A stretch of DNA of 64,000 nt, taken from contig URZM01000001.1 in the NCBI GenBank assembly GCA_900552315.1, positions 1 to 64,000 on the forward strand, given 5' to 3'. Positions 50,801 through 58,391 of the stretch are shown in pieces. Position numbers and translations under genes: made by a program. Below the pieces are notes generated by a model that was given only the letters and a program-made list of their open reading frames with translations, was not told the DNA's origin and did no database searches. Numbering within the stretch: position 1 is the stretch's first letter; each line of letters starts with the position of its first letter. This stretch comes from an uncultured Bacteroidales bacterium (GTDB lineage Bacteria > Bacteroidota > Bacteroidia > Bacteroidales > Muribaculaceae).

Positions 50801-51783
50801 TCTTCCTCCTTGAAATCGTCAAGCAGGTTGAACGGTGTACCGCTGAGACGAAGCACCTTTGTTTTCTCTTTGGCAAGCTCGGCCATGACGGCCTTGCCAA
50901 GTTCCGTTTGCGTGCCTTCGTGGGCTTCATCAACAATGATGAGATCCCACGAGGTTGAGAAAATATTGTTGTTCTTGTTGAAGTTGCCACCAACAAGCTC
51001 CGAGCCTCGGAGGTCTTGCATCGAGGCGAAGTAAATGTAACGACATTCGCCACGTCGGGCACGACGTTCGAGGTTTACGAAGGTGTCGCCGTTGGTTTTG
51101 GAACCATAAGCGTATTCGTCAGAGTCGTAGAATATCTTTTGGAAATCCTCGAACCAGCCCGCATCGACCACCGGGCGGTGAGTGAGGATAAGGACACGGC
51201 GAAAGTCGCCACGCTCCTTGACAACCTGCAACGCAGAGAGGGTTTTGCCAAAACGCATCTTGGCGTTCCAAAGCATCTGATTGCCTTTCTTGAATTGTTT
51301 GAGGGTCTTGTCGATGGCCTCGCGTTGCTCCGGACGGAACACGATGGGCGACTGGCTGACAGACACCTCAGATCCTTTCAGGGCTTTGCGGCCCTCCTTT
51401 ACAGCGGAGATGGCACGTTTGGCGGTTTCGAGGTCGCAACAGAACCATTCGTTGGCACCTTTGACCTTGTCGAAAACCTTGCGTTTGATGCCGCTGCGGA
51501 GAAGCACATCGTGAACCTCCTTATCGTTGACGGCGGCTAACTTGCCGTCGCGCACGAAAATTGCAATTTCCGTGTGGAGCAATTCGTAAGTGATGCCGGC
51601 CGTTTTGGTGTACTGGTCGATTCGGGCCTTGGCAGCCTTGTTGAGCGCACTGCTGTTGGGCGGTAACGTAATGTTGCCGTCCTCAAAGGTAGCTTCGCCA
51701 ATTTTCAGACAGTCGCTATGTGCCGCATCAGGTATGCGGAACACATAAATCAACTTGGCTTTAAGGTTAGAGAAATATTCCAT
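47836..51783 (-). CDS. GIY-YIG-like / DEAH helicase / methyltransferase C-half fusion
   Basis: A 1315-residue protein. Residues 10-125 resemble a T5orf172-type GIY-YIG domain (LIYVFRI 11-17, LKIGEA 26-31, ARID 53-56, KEVH 88-91, NEWF 111-114). Residues 148-600 are a superfamily-2 helicase: MRFGKT 176-181 (Walker A), DEAH 285-288, SGTP 314-317, and an FRVQTP motif VI-like segment. A charged coiled coil lies near 674-708. Residues 930-1315 hold the catalytic NPPY (982-985) of an N6-adenine methyltransferase, ITPGRFL, TVDIKGGVAIGL and a likely target-recognition region. No methyltransferase motif I was found in this protein; it occurs in the preceding gene. The plan resembles Type ISP or Type IIG restriction enzymes, but the methyltransferase is split. 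Confidence 0.87.
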   Translation of the reverse strand: MEYFSNLKAKLIYVFRIPDAAHSDCLKIGEATFEDGNITLPPNSSALNKAAKARIDQYTKTAGITYELLHTEIAIFVRDGKLAAVNDKEVHDVLLRSGIKRKVFDKVKGANEWFCCDLETAKRAISAVKEGRKALKGSEVSVSQSPIVFRPEQREAIDKTLKQFKKGNQMLWNAKMRFGKTLSALQVVKERGDFRRVLILTHRPVVDAGWFEDFQKIFYDSDEYAYGSKTNGDTFVNLERRARRGECRYIYFASMQDLRGSELVGGNFNKNNNIFSTSWDLIIVDEAHEGTQTELGKAVMAELAKEKTKVLRLSGTPFNLLDDFKEEEIYTWDYVMEQRAKAEWDITHPGDHNPYAGLPRLNIYTYDLGRLMNEFANEDIAFNFREFFRTNDAGEFVHKKHVENFLNLLTKTDEESMYPFANKRYRDIFRHTLWMVPGVKSAKALSSMLRNHPVFGMFEIVNVAGDGDEEEANEEALRKVEKAIGPDPDQTRTITLSCGRLTTGVSVKPWTGVFMLSGSFNTAASAYMQTIFRVQTPATINGRVKEDCYVFDFAPDRTLKVLAETAKISTKAGKQSGSDRQQLGEFLNFCPIISIEGSQMKQLNTEHMLQQLKRVYVERVVQHGFEDGYLYNDELMRLSDVDIKEFDELKGIIGQTKAMGKTNEITVNDQGLTNEEYEEKEKLEKKKKRELTEEEKARLEELKKKKKVKEDAISILRGISIRMPLMIYGAKVENEDEELTIDNFTQLVDPQSWEEFMPKGVTKQRFNAFKKYYDPDIFTASAKRIRQMARAADRLSIEERIERIAAIFATFRNPDKETVLTPWRVVNMHMSDCLGGYTFFNDDFSDTIEEPRFVDRGDVTAEVFAPDSPLLEINSKSGLYPLYLAYNIYRARLRNEMFSPESLEEHQTIWDKAVAENIFVICKTPMAKSITHRTLLGFRKGETNMWAPEDLINKIKNQPDLFIKKVHDLVGKNVKIKAIVGNPPYQEEGESTRKAPIYHLFYDAAFRLAPIVTLITPGRFLFKVGQTPSDWMNKMLNDPHFKVVDYFQKSNEVFPTVDIKGGVAIGLRVSTKDFGPIGFFSEFPQLVSIMHKVKSHKDFVHSAFAQIVSSQGIYRFSDYAINNIPRIAEVQGKGTAAKITSNAFENLPEIFVDSEQKIDGKAVQIMGRVKGGREIRWINSKYLQPCEYLDFYNIFVPEANGTGAIGEVLSTPVIGVPVIGHTDTFLSIGKFANAQEASACLKYVKSKFARCMLGTLKATQHNPKDTWANVPMQDFTVGSDIDWSKSVEEIDRQLYAKYNLSDEEIAFIESMIKPM

Positions 51784-51789
51784 GGCCGA

Positions 51790-52794
51790 TTATTTGATTA
51801 GGTCGATGAATCGGATTTTTTGCTTAGCCTTTGGAGCGCCCCAGTCTTTAATGAGGACGTATGTTCCGTTATGGGCGCGGATGTCACCGTTCTTGCATCC
51901 CTGGCATTGGGTAATTGTTTCGGTCTCTCCGAAAAGGTCAGTCACAACAGTGCGACGTTCGCCGCACGAATTGGGGATGACACCTTTGAGGCCGTCCATC
52001 TGCCATATATTCCACGATATGATGTAGGCGATATATTGGATGGATTTGAGTAGCGGGTCCTTGCCGAATTTAGCACGGTAGTAGTCCAAGAATGTATAGA
52101 GCAGCGCTTCGCGGGCGAGAACGAGGTTGTCGCCTTGCCACTCAAAGCCATAAATGCTCATATAAGCGGCTTGTGCCGCTTTGAGCCATTCACCGCTTGT
52201 GGTGGTGTTTTCACCGACAACGCGGAGTTTTCGGTCAAGAAATCCGATACGACGCTCTACGGGGATAGGTTCGCCTGTTACGGTGTCGTATCGGCTTGCC
52301 AAGTATGGGGCCTCGCCGCAAGTAATTTCGAGGCGGTTTTCATGGACGTAGTCTCGCCAAGTCTTGCCTTCCGGGAAAGCCACAGGCTCGGCATTGACAA
52401 TCCATGAGTGGGTGCCGTCGGGGTTGTCAATCTCGGTATTGAAAACGCCCTCGCGACCGAACCAGGCATTGTCAACGAGATTGTTCTGCTTGTTGCATAT
52501 CCATGAGGGAGTGAACACCTCGGCCATCTCGCGGCTGCGCTGTTGTTGCTGCTCGCGGGATTTTATAGCTCTCGGTACAATTATGTTGCCTTTGAGGCCT
52601 GTGATGGATTCAATCTTGATTTGGTCGCTATACTGATATCCGTCTCCGCGGTCGGCGTAATTGTCGGTGGCCCAGAAAATGTTTACCTGCTCAGTATCAT
52701 TGCTTAAAGTATGGTCTTTAAGCAATGTGTTGAGCAGTTCGGGCGAAAGCTCGAATATTCCATTTTCCTTTATGTCCACTTGCGGGTCAGTCAT
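51790..52794 (-). CDS. restriction-modification subunit M: N-terminal half of a split N6-adenine methyltransferase
   Basis: The 334-residue protein (start ATG at 52794, preferred over an upstream TTG) contains EVFTPSWICNKQNNLVD, matching methyltransferase motif X, and LEITCGEAPYLASRYD, a divergent motif I in which Cys-Gly-Glu-Ala-Pro stands for the usual Cys-Gly-x-Gly SAM loop. YGFEWQGDNLVLAREALL resembles motif II. No NPPY/DPPY is present; the catalytic motif sits in the next gene, 6 bp away. The C-terminus has CQGCKNG with two Cys and two more nearby. It resembles proteins annotated as restriction endonuclease subunit M. First gene of the island operon. Confidence 0.85.
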   Translation of the reverse strand: MTDPQVDIKENGIFELSPELLNTLLKDHTLSNDTEQVNIFWATDNYADRGDGYQYSDQIKIESITGLKGNIIVPRAIKSREQQQQRSREMAEVFTPSWICNKQNNLVDNAWFGREGVFNTEIDNPDGTHSWIVNAEPVAFPEGKTWRDYVHENRLEITCGEAPYLASRYDTVTGEPIPVERRIGFLDRKLRVVGENTTTSGEWLKAAQAAYMSIYGFEWQGDNLVLAREALLYTFLDYYRAKFGKDPLLKSIQYIAYIISWNIWQMDGLKGVIPNSCGERRTVVTDLFGETETITQCQGCKNGDIRAHNGTYVLIKDWGAPKAKQKIRFIDLIK

Positions 52795-52937
52795 ACATAA
52801 AAACTCCAAGGACAGTTATCTGAGGGCTGGCCGAACCGACAACAACTGCTTGAGAGTTTAGTGTTTTGATTGGTTTGGCGGCATCGTTGCCTGAGGGTTA
52901 AACTGTTTGCCGTCGGGTTGATGGTGAAAAGTATATC

Positions 52938-53615
52938 TCAGAAATCGTAGCCTACGGTGAAGGTCCAGGCTTTGTTGCGGCCTTCGTAATGATTCCAGAC
53001 ATTGCAGGCTCCGCATTCGTAATGTATGCCGAGGTAATAGTGGTCAAACACCTGGAGGCCGGTACCCATCTTGAAACCGAAGTCGAATTTCTTGCGGTTG
53101 TCGTAATAGCCGTCGGAGTAGGCACGGGTCTCCATGCCTATTTCCTGGGTGCCCTTGTCGGAGCCTGAGAGGCCGAAATTGAAATACGGACCGAACTCTA
53201 TGCTCCATACCAGCGACTCGGAGGGGTGCATCTTGAAGATACCCATCACCGGCACCTGGAATGAGCGGCAGAGGGTGTGTCCGTATTCATGCACGTTTGG
53301 CATCCCCTCTTCGGGGTGGTGTATCACGTAGCTGTAGTTGTGGCTTCGGCTCTGGAAGAAGAAGCCAGGCTGCAGGCTTACCGAGTTGTTGAAATTGAGG
53401 TTGGCCACCACGCCCGCGTCAAAGCCGGTGCCCCATGAGTCGAGGTTGGCGGCCGAGCCTTTGTCGGTACGCGTGGCGTTGGAGGTGTTGAATCCCGTGC
53501 GTACGCCGAAGGACAGGAGCCTGTCGGGTTCACTGGTGTCTACCCATTCCTGGGACATGCCTGTGGCGAAGCCGCAGAGGCCGAGCAGGGCGGCGGCAAG
53601 TTGTCTGATTCTCAT
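52938..53615 (-). CDS. outer-membrane beta-barrel (porin-family) protein
   Basis: The 225-residue exported protein has a signal peptide ending near GMSQ and alternating aromatic strands typical of the OMP_b-brl_2/PorT-like barrels: LLSFGVRTGFNTSN, FDAGVVANLNFNNSVSLQPGFFFQ, WSIEFGPYFNFGLSG, FGFKMGTGLQVFDHYYLGIHYECG and a final FTVGYDF ending in Phe. It is small, so likely an 8-strand barrel. Function unknown; adhesion or envelope stability is usual for such proteins. The ATG at 53615 is used because the upstream frame overlaps the queA 3' end. It abuts the accessory island on its left. Confidence 0.82.
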   Translation of the reverse strand: MRIRQLAAALLGLCGFATGMSQEWVDTSEPDRLLSFGVRTGFNTSNATRTDKGSAANLDSWGTGFDAGVVANLNFNNSVSLQPGFFFQSRSHNYSYVIHHPEEGMPNVHEYGHTLCRSFQVPVMGIFKMHPSESLVWSIEFGPYFNFGLSGSDKGTQEIGMETRAYSDGYYDNRKKFDFGFKMGTGLQVFDHYYLGIHYECGACNVWNHYEGRNKAWTFTVGYDF

Positions 53616-53628
53616 GACAATAGGTCTG

Positions 53629-54708
53629 TTATTTAAGTTTTGAGGCAGATGGGTCGCAGCGCAGTACAAGCATCGCGTCGCCGTAAGCCCCGAATTTGTA
53701 GCCCTCCTTTATTGCGATCTCGTAGGCCTTCATCACCAGGTCGTATCCGCCGAAGGCCGCGACCATCATGAGCATGGTGGAGTAGGGGAGGTGGAAATTG
53801 GACACCATGGAGGTGCATACCGAGAAATCGTAGGGAGGGAAGATGAATTTGTTGGTCCAGCCTTTTGTGGGCATTATGTGTCCGTTCATGCAGACGGAGG
53901 ATGCTATGGCCCTCATCACCGAGGTGCCCACGGCGCAGACGGCGGACCCACGGTCCTTGGCGTCGTTGATGATGTCCACCAGGTCGCCGCTCACCTCCAT
54001 GTCCTCCGAGTCCATGCGGTGCTTGGTCAGGTCCTCCACGTCTATCTCGCGGTAATTGCCGCGCCCCGAGTGCAGGGTCAGGAAAGCGCGCTCCACACCT
54101 TTTATTTCCAGGCGTTTCATCACTTCGCGGCTGAAATGCAGCCCGGCTGCGGGAGCTACCACGGCGCCTTCGTTTGCCGCGAATATGCATTGGTAGTTCT
54201 CCTCGTCGGCAGGCTCGGCCGGACGCTTTATGTAATCAGGCAGCGGTGTCTGCCCCAGCTCATAGAGCGCCTTCTTGAACTCGTCGTGCGGCCCGTCGTA
54301 CAGGAATCGGAGCGTGCGGCCACGCGAGGTGGTGTTGTCTATCACCTCTGCCACCATGCTGTCGTCCTCGCCGAAATAGAGCTTGTTGCCGATGCGTATC
54401 TTGCGAGCGGGCTCCACGAGCACGTCCCAGAATTTGTTGTCCGCGTTCAGCTCGCGGAGCAGGAACACCTCGATGCGTGCCCCGGTCTTCTCCTTGTTGC
54501 CGAACAGGCGCGCCGGGAACACCTTGGTGTCGTTGAAGACCATCACGTCGCCTTCATCGAAATAGTTGATTATCTCTTTGAATGAGTGGTGCTCGATCTC
54601 GCCGGTCATGGAGTTGACCACCATCATGCGGCACTCGTCGCGATGCTTGGCGGGATACTGGGCTATGAGATTTTCAGGAAGATTGAATTTGAATTGTGAG
54701 AGTTTCAT
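53629..54708 (-). CDS. queA: S-adenosylmethionine:tRNA ribosyltransferase-isomerase
   Basis: QueA adds the ribose-derived ring to 7-aminomethyl-7-deazaguanine in tRNA during queuosine synthesis. The 359-residue protein has the family segments [84 protein letters not shown] and the late [23 protein letters not shown]. Length is typical. Its start overlaps the truB stop by 4 bp. Confidence 0.96.
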   Translation of the reverse strand: MKLSQFKFNLPENLIAQYPAKHRDECRMMVVNSMTGEIEHHSFKEIINYFDEGDVMVFNDTKVFPARLFGNKEKTGARIEVFLLRELNADNKFWDVLVEPARKIRIGNKLYFGEDDSMVAEVIDNTTSRGRTLRFLYDGPHDEFKKALYELGQTPLPDYIKRPAEPADEENYQCIFAANEGAVVAPAAGLHFSREVMKRLEIKGVERAFLTLHSGRGNYREIDVEDLTKHRMDSEDMEVSGDLVDIINDAKDRGSAVCAVGTSVMRAIASSVCMNGHIMPTKGWTNKFIFPPYDFSVCTSMVSNFHLPYSTMLMMVAAFGGYDLVMKAYEIAIKEGYKFGAYGDAMLVLRCDPSASKLK

Positions 54709-55478
54709 ATTCCTTGAGGTTGGTTTTCATCATTGTTGTCGCGGGGCCGGAGCCTGCATTTCTCGGGAATCGGGTATCCGTCGGGGAACTCCAGCGGGGC
54801 TGACCATATCAGGTCTATGGCCTGTCTTACGCTCAGTGCGTGGCTCAGGGCATGGTCGCCCACGCGGGTGCGCCGCAGGGCCGTGAGGTGCGCCCCGCTG
54901 CCCAGGGCTGCTCCGATGTCGCGTGCCAGGGCGCGTATGTAGGTGCCCTTGCTGCACACCACGCGCACTCGTATCACCGGTGGACGGAAATCGAGCAGCT
55001 CCATCTCGTCTATCACCAGGGGCTTTGCCTTCAGCTCCGGTTCCTCGCCCTTGCGCGCGAAGCGGTAGGCGCGCTTGCCGTCTACTTTCACGGCCGAGAA
55101 TACGGGGGGCACCTGCATGATGTCTCCGGTGAAACGCTCCAGCACCTCCCTCACCATGGACTCGGTGACATGTTCCCACGGATACAGCGCGTCTATCTGC
55201 TTCTCCAGGTCGAAGCTCGGCGTGGTGGCCCCGAGACGCAGCGTGGCCACGTACTCCTTTCGTCCGGACTGCAGCTCCTCTATGAGTTTCGTGGCGCGTC
55301 CGGTGCATACTATGAGCACGCCAGTGGCCAAGGGGTCGAGGGTGCCGGCATGTCCCACCTTCACCTTTTTAAGCCCCAACCGCCGGCTCAGGGCTCCGCG
55401 AAGGCGCTTCACCGCGTCAAACGATGTCCACCCCAGCGGTTTGTCCACACATATCGTCTCTCCGCTTATGAAATCCAT
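54705..55478 (-). CDS. truB: tRNA pseudouridine(55) synthase
   Basis: TruB makes pseudouridine 55 in the T-loop of tRNAs. The 257-residue protein has [31 protein letters not shown] with catalytic Asp48, the Tyr/Lys block [21 protein letters not shown], and [14 protein letters not shown]. Start is the ATG at 55478; the first codon lies inside the left arm of a 22-bp inverted repeat, so the leader is unusual. Operon order uppP - truB - queA. Confidence 0.95.
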   Translation of the reverse strand: MDFISGETICVDKPLGWTSFDAVKRLRGALSRRLGLKKVKVGHAGTLDPLATGVLIVCTGRATKLIEELQSGRKEYVATLRLGATTPSFDLEKQIDALYPWEHVTESMVREVLERFTGDIMQVPPVFSAVKVDGKRAYRFARKGEEPELKAKPLVIDEMELLDFRPPVIRVRVVCSKGTYIRALARDIGAALGSGAHLTALRRTRVGDHALSHALSVRQAIDLIWSAPLEFPDGYPIPEKCRLRPRDNNDENQPQGI

Positions 55479-55673
55479 AAGTAAGTTTTCAAATTTAAAC
55501 GATATTAGCAAGTGGTCTTTGATTTTTATCTTTTATACTGTGTACGGCTTCTTTTTGGTCGTTTGTGCCTTGTCGCTCAGTCGCATACGCCTGTATGCTC
55601 CTTCGCTCCGCAGCCCACTCGACTCAAAAACAACCTCGCACAAAGTATAAATTAAATTTGAACACTTACTTAT
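55477..55673. repeat. 197-bp element bounded by 22-bp inverted repeats in the truB leader
   Basis: The 22-bp left arm (55477-55498) and right arm (55652-55673) are inverted copies with one mismatch; the left arm begins at the truB start codon. The 153 bp between them contain a small minus-strand frame of 34 codons or so whose product would end RMRLSDKAQTTKKKPYTV. The arrangement resembles a MITE or other interspersed repeat, or simply a long stem. No target-site duplication was seen. It interrupts the uppP-truB operon. Confidence 0.6.
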
Positions 55674-55741
55674 CTTTTTTCAGGCTCGGTATGAGTTTTC
55701 ATTTGCAGGAGCCGCGCCACATACGGGCAGCCCCTTGGATG

Positions 55742-56578
55742 TCAATGCCATATCAGGCAGAGAGTGCCCACTGCCACGCAATACACGGCGAACCATATCA
55801 GTTTCCCTTTCTTCACAAGCGAGATCATCCACTTGCATGCGGCGCATCCTACCAGGAACGCGCTCGCGAAACCGATGAGCATGGCTGTGGCTCCCACCGA
55901 TCCGCCGGCCTGCTGTCCGGCCCCGGCGCTCATCATCTTCGCCAGGTCGAGCAGCACCTCGCCCACTATGGGTATTATGACCATCACGAAGGAGAAGGTG
56001 GCCACCTGGTCGCGTTTGTCGCCCAACAGTATGCCGGTGGCTATGGTGGTACCCGAACGGCTCAGGCCCGGCAACACGGCCACGGCCTGGCCGCAGCCTA
56101 TGATGAACGAGTCGAGCCAGGATATGTCGCGTCCCTTGTCGGCAGGGCGGGGCAGGCCGGTCTTGCGGTCTATGCCGCTGTAGTACGCGAAAGCGAGCAG
56201 CGCTGCGGTGGCCAGCAGGCAGCAGCCCACCACCACCAGTCCCTCGCCGAAGATTTCCTCCACATAGTCCTTGAAGAACACTCCCACTATCCCTACCGGG
56301 ATGCAGCTCACCAGCACCTTGCACACATATTTGAAATCAGGTCCGCCGTCGAAGCGGAAGAAGCCGCGCGTCAGCCGCTTGAACATGGGGAGCAAGATCA
56401 CTACCGTGGACAGCACGGTGGCGGCATGCACCATCACGTCGAACTGCAATGTCTGGTCCACAGGCAGGTCTACGCCCAATATCTCGCGGAAAATGGCCAG
56501 ATGGCCGCTGGAGCTGATGGGTAGATACTCCGACGCGCCCTGAACTATTCCCAGGATGAGTGCCGAAAGCCAATCCAT
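55742..56578 (-). CDS. uppP: undecaprenyl-diphosphate phosphatase
   Basis: UppP recycles undecaprenyl diphosphate to the monophosphate for cell-wall and glycan synthesis. The 278-residue membrane protein has the family motifs ILGIVQGASEYLPISSSGHL (residues about 9-28) with the catalytic Glu, GLSRSGTTIATGILLG, and about eight helices. The ATG at 56578 is taken because the preceding in-frame codon is TTG. Start shares one base with the stop of the DUF3098 gene. Confidence 0.95.
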   Translation of the reverse strand: MDWLSALILGIVQGASEYLPISSSGHLAIFREILGVDLPVDQTLQFDVMVHAATVLSTVVILLPMFKRLTRGFFRFDGGPDFKYVCKVLVSCIPVGIVGVFFKDYVEEIFGEGLVVVGCCLLATAALLAFAYYSGIDRKTGLPRPADKGRDISWLDSFIIGCGQAVAVLPGLSRSGTTIATGILLGDKRDQVATFSFVMVIIPIVGEVLLDLAKMMSAGAGQQAGGSVGATAMLIGFASAFLVGCAACKWMISLVKKGKLIWFAVYCVAVGTLCLIWH

Positions 56579-56844
56579 CAAGCCTTGTTGTTTTTAGGTG
56601 TGTACAGTATGGCGAAGGCCATGGCCACGAAGCCTAAGAAGGCTATGGCCGGCCCTATCACTATGCGGCGGGTGGAGAATATGTCGGCGTTGAACTCGGC
56701 GCCCTCGCCGTTGGCCGATCCGGTCATGAGCAGGAAACCGGCCACTATCATGAGCAGGGAGACGCCCATGAATATGAAATTCTTCTTCACGAAAGGCCTG
56801 CGTGCGTCTGCCTCGGCCCTGTCTGTCTTTATCTCTGTGTTCAT
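56578..56844 (-). CDS. DUF3098 small membrane protein
   Basis: The 88-residue protein has two membrane helices (about 25-41 and 61-80) joined by TGSANGEGAEFNADIFSTRRIVIGP, which is the DUF3098 pattern, and a charged cytoplasmic N-terminus. It sits between ftsX and uppP, a conserved Bacteroidota arrangement, and is likely an envelope accessory protein. Function unknown. Confidence 0.88.
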   Translation of the reverse strand: MNTEIKTDRAEADARRPFVKKNFIFMGVSLLMIVAGFLLMTGSANGEGAEFNADIFSTRRIVIGPAIAFLGFVAMAFAILYTPKNNKA

Positions 56845-56860
56845 AATCTCTATCGGGAAA

Positions 56861-57748
56861 TCAAGTGAAAAGTTCGTCGTAGTCTTTGTGGAGGTAGCGG
56901 CTGGTGGCTATGAAAGCGGCCAAGGCGCACAATGCGCCCCCGGCCACCACCACGCCCACGCATGTGAGGGCCACCTCGGGCAGGCTCAGATAGTTGCGCA
57001 ACTCCGGCATCTGAGTCTGCTGCACGAAGCCTACCGCAGCGCTGAGTATGGCCGCCGCGAATATCCCTGCCAGAACGCCGGCGCCTGTATTGCTCATGAT
57101 GAACGGTCGGCGGATGAAGCCCGGTGTGGCGCCCACAAGCTGCATGGTGTGTATGGTGAAGCGGCGCGAGTAGATGGTCAGCAGCACGGTGTTATTTATC
57201 AGCACGAAGGAGATGGCTATCATGGCGGCCGCGACTATGCCGAGCACAAGCAGCGCCCTGGAGAAGAGGGAGTCCATAGTGCTGATGACGTGCGCGTCAG
57301 GCACCACGACCTGGTCTACGCCCGGAGTGGCGGCAAGCCGCTTCTGCAGCTGCGCTATGGAGTCGGGCGAGGTATAGGCTGCCGTGAGAGAGATGTCTAT
57401 CTCTGGCGTGAAGAAATTGTAGCCGGCTATCGCCTCCACGTCATCGTCGGTGGACGCGTTCCAGTCGGCCAGCGCCTGTTCCTTGGTTATGACGGAGATG
57501 GTGTGCGCGTACGGGCGCTTCCTGAGCTGCTCGGCCAGGGCGCTCGCCTGCTCGTTGCTCACCGAATCCTGCATGACGAGGCTCACCTGTTGCTGCTGCT
57601 TCACCTCCCGTGCCGTGTTGGATGCTCCCAGTCCAAGCAGGCAGATGGCTCCTGTCAGCACCAGAAGCATGGTCACGCTCACTATGGTGGTGAGATGCGC
57701 TGCCCAGTATGAAATCTTCACATCCTTGCCTTTTTTGCTCATAGTCAT
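56861..57748 (-). CDS. ftsX: cell-division permease FtsX
   Basis: FtsX with FtsE couples ATP binding to activation of peptidoglycan hydrolases at the septum. The 295-residue protein has one N-terminal helix (about 17-38), an extracytoplasmic domain with VSLVMQDSVSNEQASALAEQLRKRPY and three C-terminal helices including SRRFTIHTMQLVGATPGFIRRPF. No ftsE is next to it. Start is ATG 57748 or 57742. A -7/-33 pair lies upstream. First gene of the ftsX-DUF3098-uppP-truB-queA run. Confidence 0.94.
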   Translation of the reverse strand: MTMSKKGKDVKISYWAAHLTTIVSVTMLLVLTGAICLLGLGASNTAREVKQQQQVSLVMQDSVSNEQASALAEQLRKRPYAHTISVITKEQALADWNASTDDDVEAIAGYNFFTPEIDISLTAAYTSPDSIAQLQKRLAATPGVDQVVVPDAHVISTMDSLFSRALLVLGIVAAAMIAISFVLINNTVLLTIYSRRFTIHTMQLVGATPGFIRRPFIMSNTGAGVLAGIFAAAILSAAVGFVQQTQMPELRNYLSLPEVALTCVGVVVAGGALCALAAFIATSRYLHKDYDELFT

Positions 57749-57802
57749 AAAGTTGAGAGCCGCACCATGGCCGTTTCGGACATGCCGCCACTTTCCATGG
57801 TG

Positions 57803-57834
57803 CAAAGTTAATAAATCAGCACCCCCTTTGTCAA
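57803..57834 (-). promoter_or_regulatory. promoter of the ftsX operon
   Basis: On the minus strand TTG (57832-57834), 21 bp and TAACTTTG (57803-57810). The start codon is about 55 bp downstream. Confidence 0.6.
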
Positions 57835-57905
57835 CCCTTTCGCCTACTTTTTTTCAAAAAAACATGCTCCGGCTGCATGGAGGGGTCGCAAGGCAATCAG
57901 AGGAT

Positions 57906-58391
57906 TCAGGGACGGGTGGCGTCGAGCATGCCTTGGCATGCGTCCTCCAGGAGGTCGAGCACAAGCTCGAAGCCGGAAGCACCCTCGTAATAGGGGTCGG
58001 GCACGGCGTCGTAGTAGGGGTGCATGCGGCAATAGTCAGTCATGCGCACCACCTTGGCCTCGTCCTCCATGGTCGGAGCCAGCCTGCGCAGGTTGTAATA
58101 ATTGGAGTCGTCCATGGCCACCACAATGTCGAAATCCGCGAAATCGCTCTCTCTGACGCGGCGGGAGCGGTGGGTCAGCTCATAGCCTCGCCTGGCTGCG
58201 TGCACGCGCATGCGTTTGTCCGGCAGTTCTCCGGCGTGGCCCCCGTAGGTGCCTGCGGAGTCCAGGACATACCGGTCCGAAAGTCCGGCCTCGTCCACCA
58301 GTCGCTGCATCACGCCCTGTGCCGCCGGCGACCGGCATATATTGCCCAGGCACACGAATAGGATACGGGTCTTGTCAGGGATAGCGGTCAT
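57906..58391 (-). CDS. low-molecular-weight protein-tyrosine phosphatase
   Basis: The 161-residue cytoplasmic enzyme has the P-loop Cys14-x5-Arg20 (CLGNICRS) and the general-acid DPYYEG near residue 132, plus the C-terminal FELVLDLLEDACQGML helix, all standard for the family. In Bacteroidales it often works with a tyrosine kinase in exopolysaccharide control; none is seen here. Its start overlaps the lpxB stop by 4 bp, so the two are coupled. Confidence 0.94.
   Translation of the reverse strand: MTAIPDKTRILFVCLGNICRSPAAQGVMQRLVDEAGLSDRYVLDSAGTYGGHAGELPDKRMRVHAARRGYELTHRSRRVRESDFADFDIVVAMDDSNYYNLRRLAPTMEDEAKVVRMTDYCRMHPYYDAVPDPYYEGASGFELVLDLLEDACQGMLDATRP

Noticed and set aside
49297..50958. 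two long plus-strand ORFs opposite the helicase-methylase gene
   Set aside because: They are antisense to conserved helicase regions and show no family motif.
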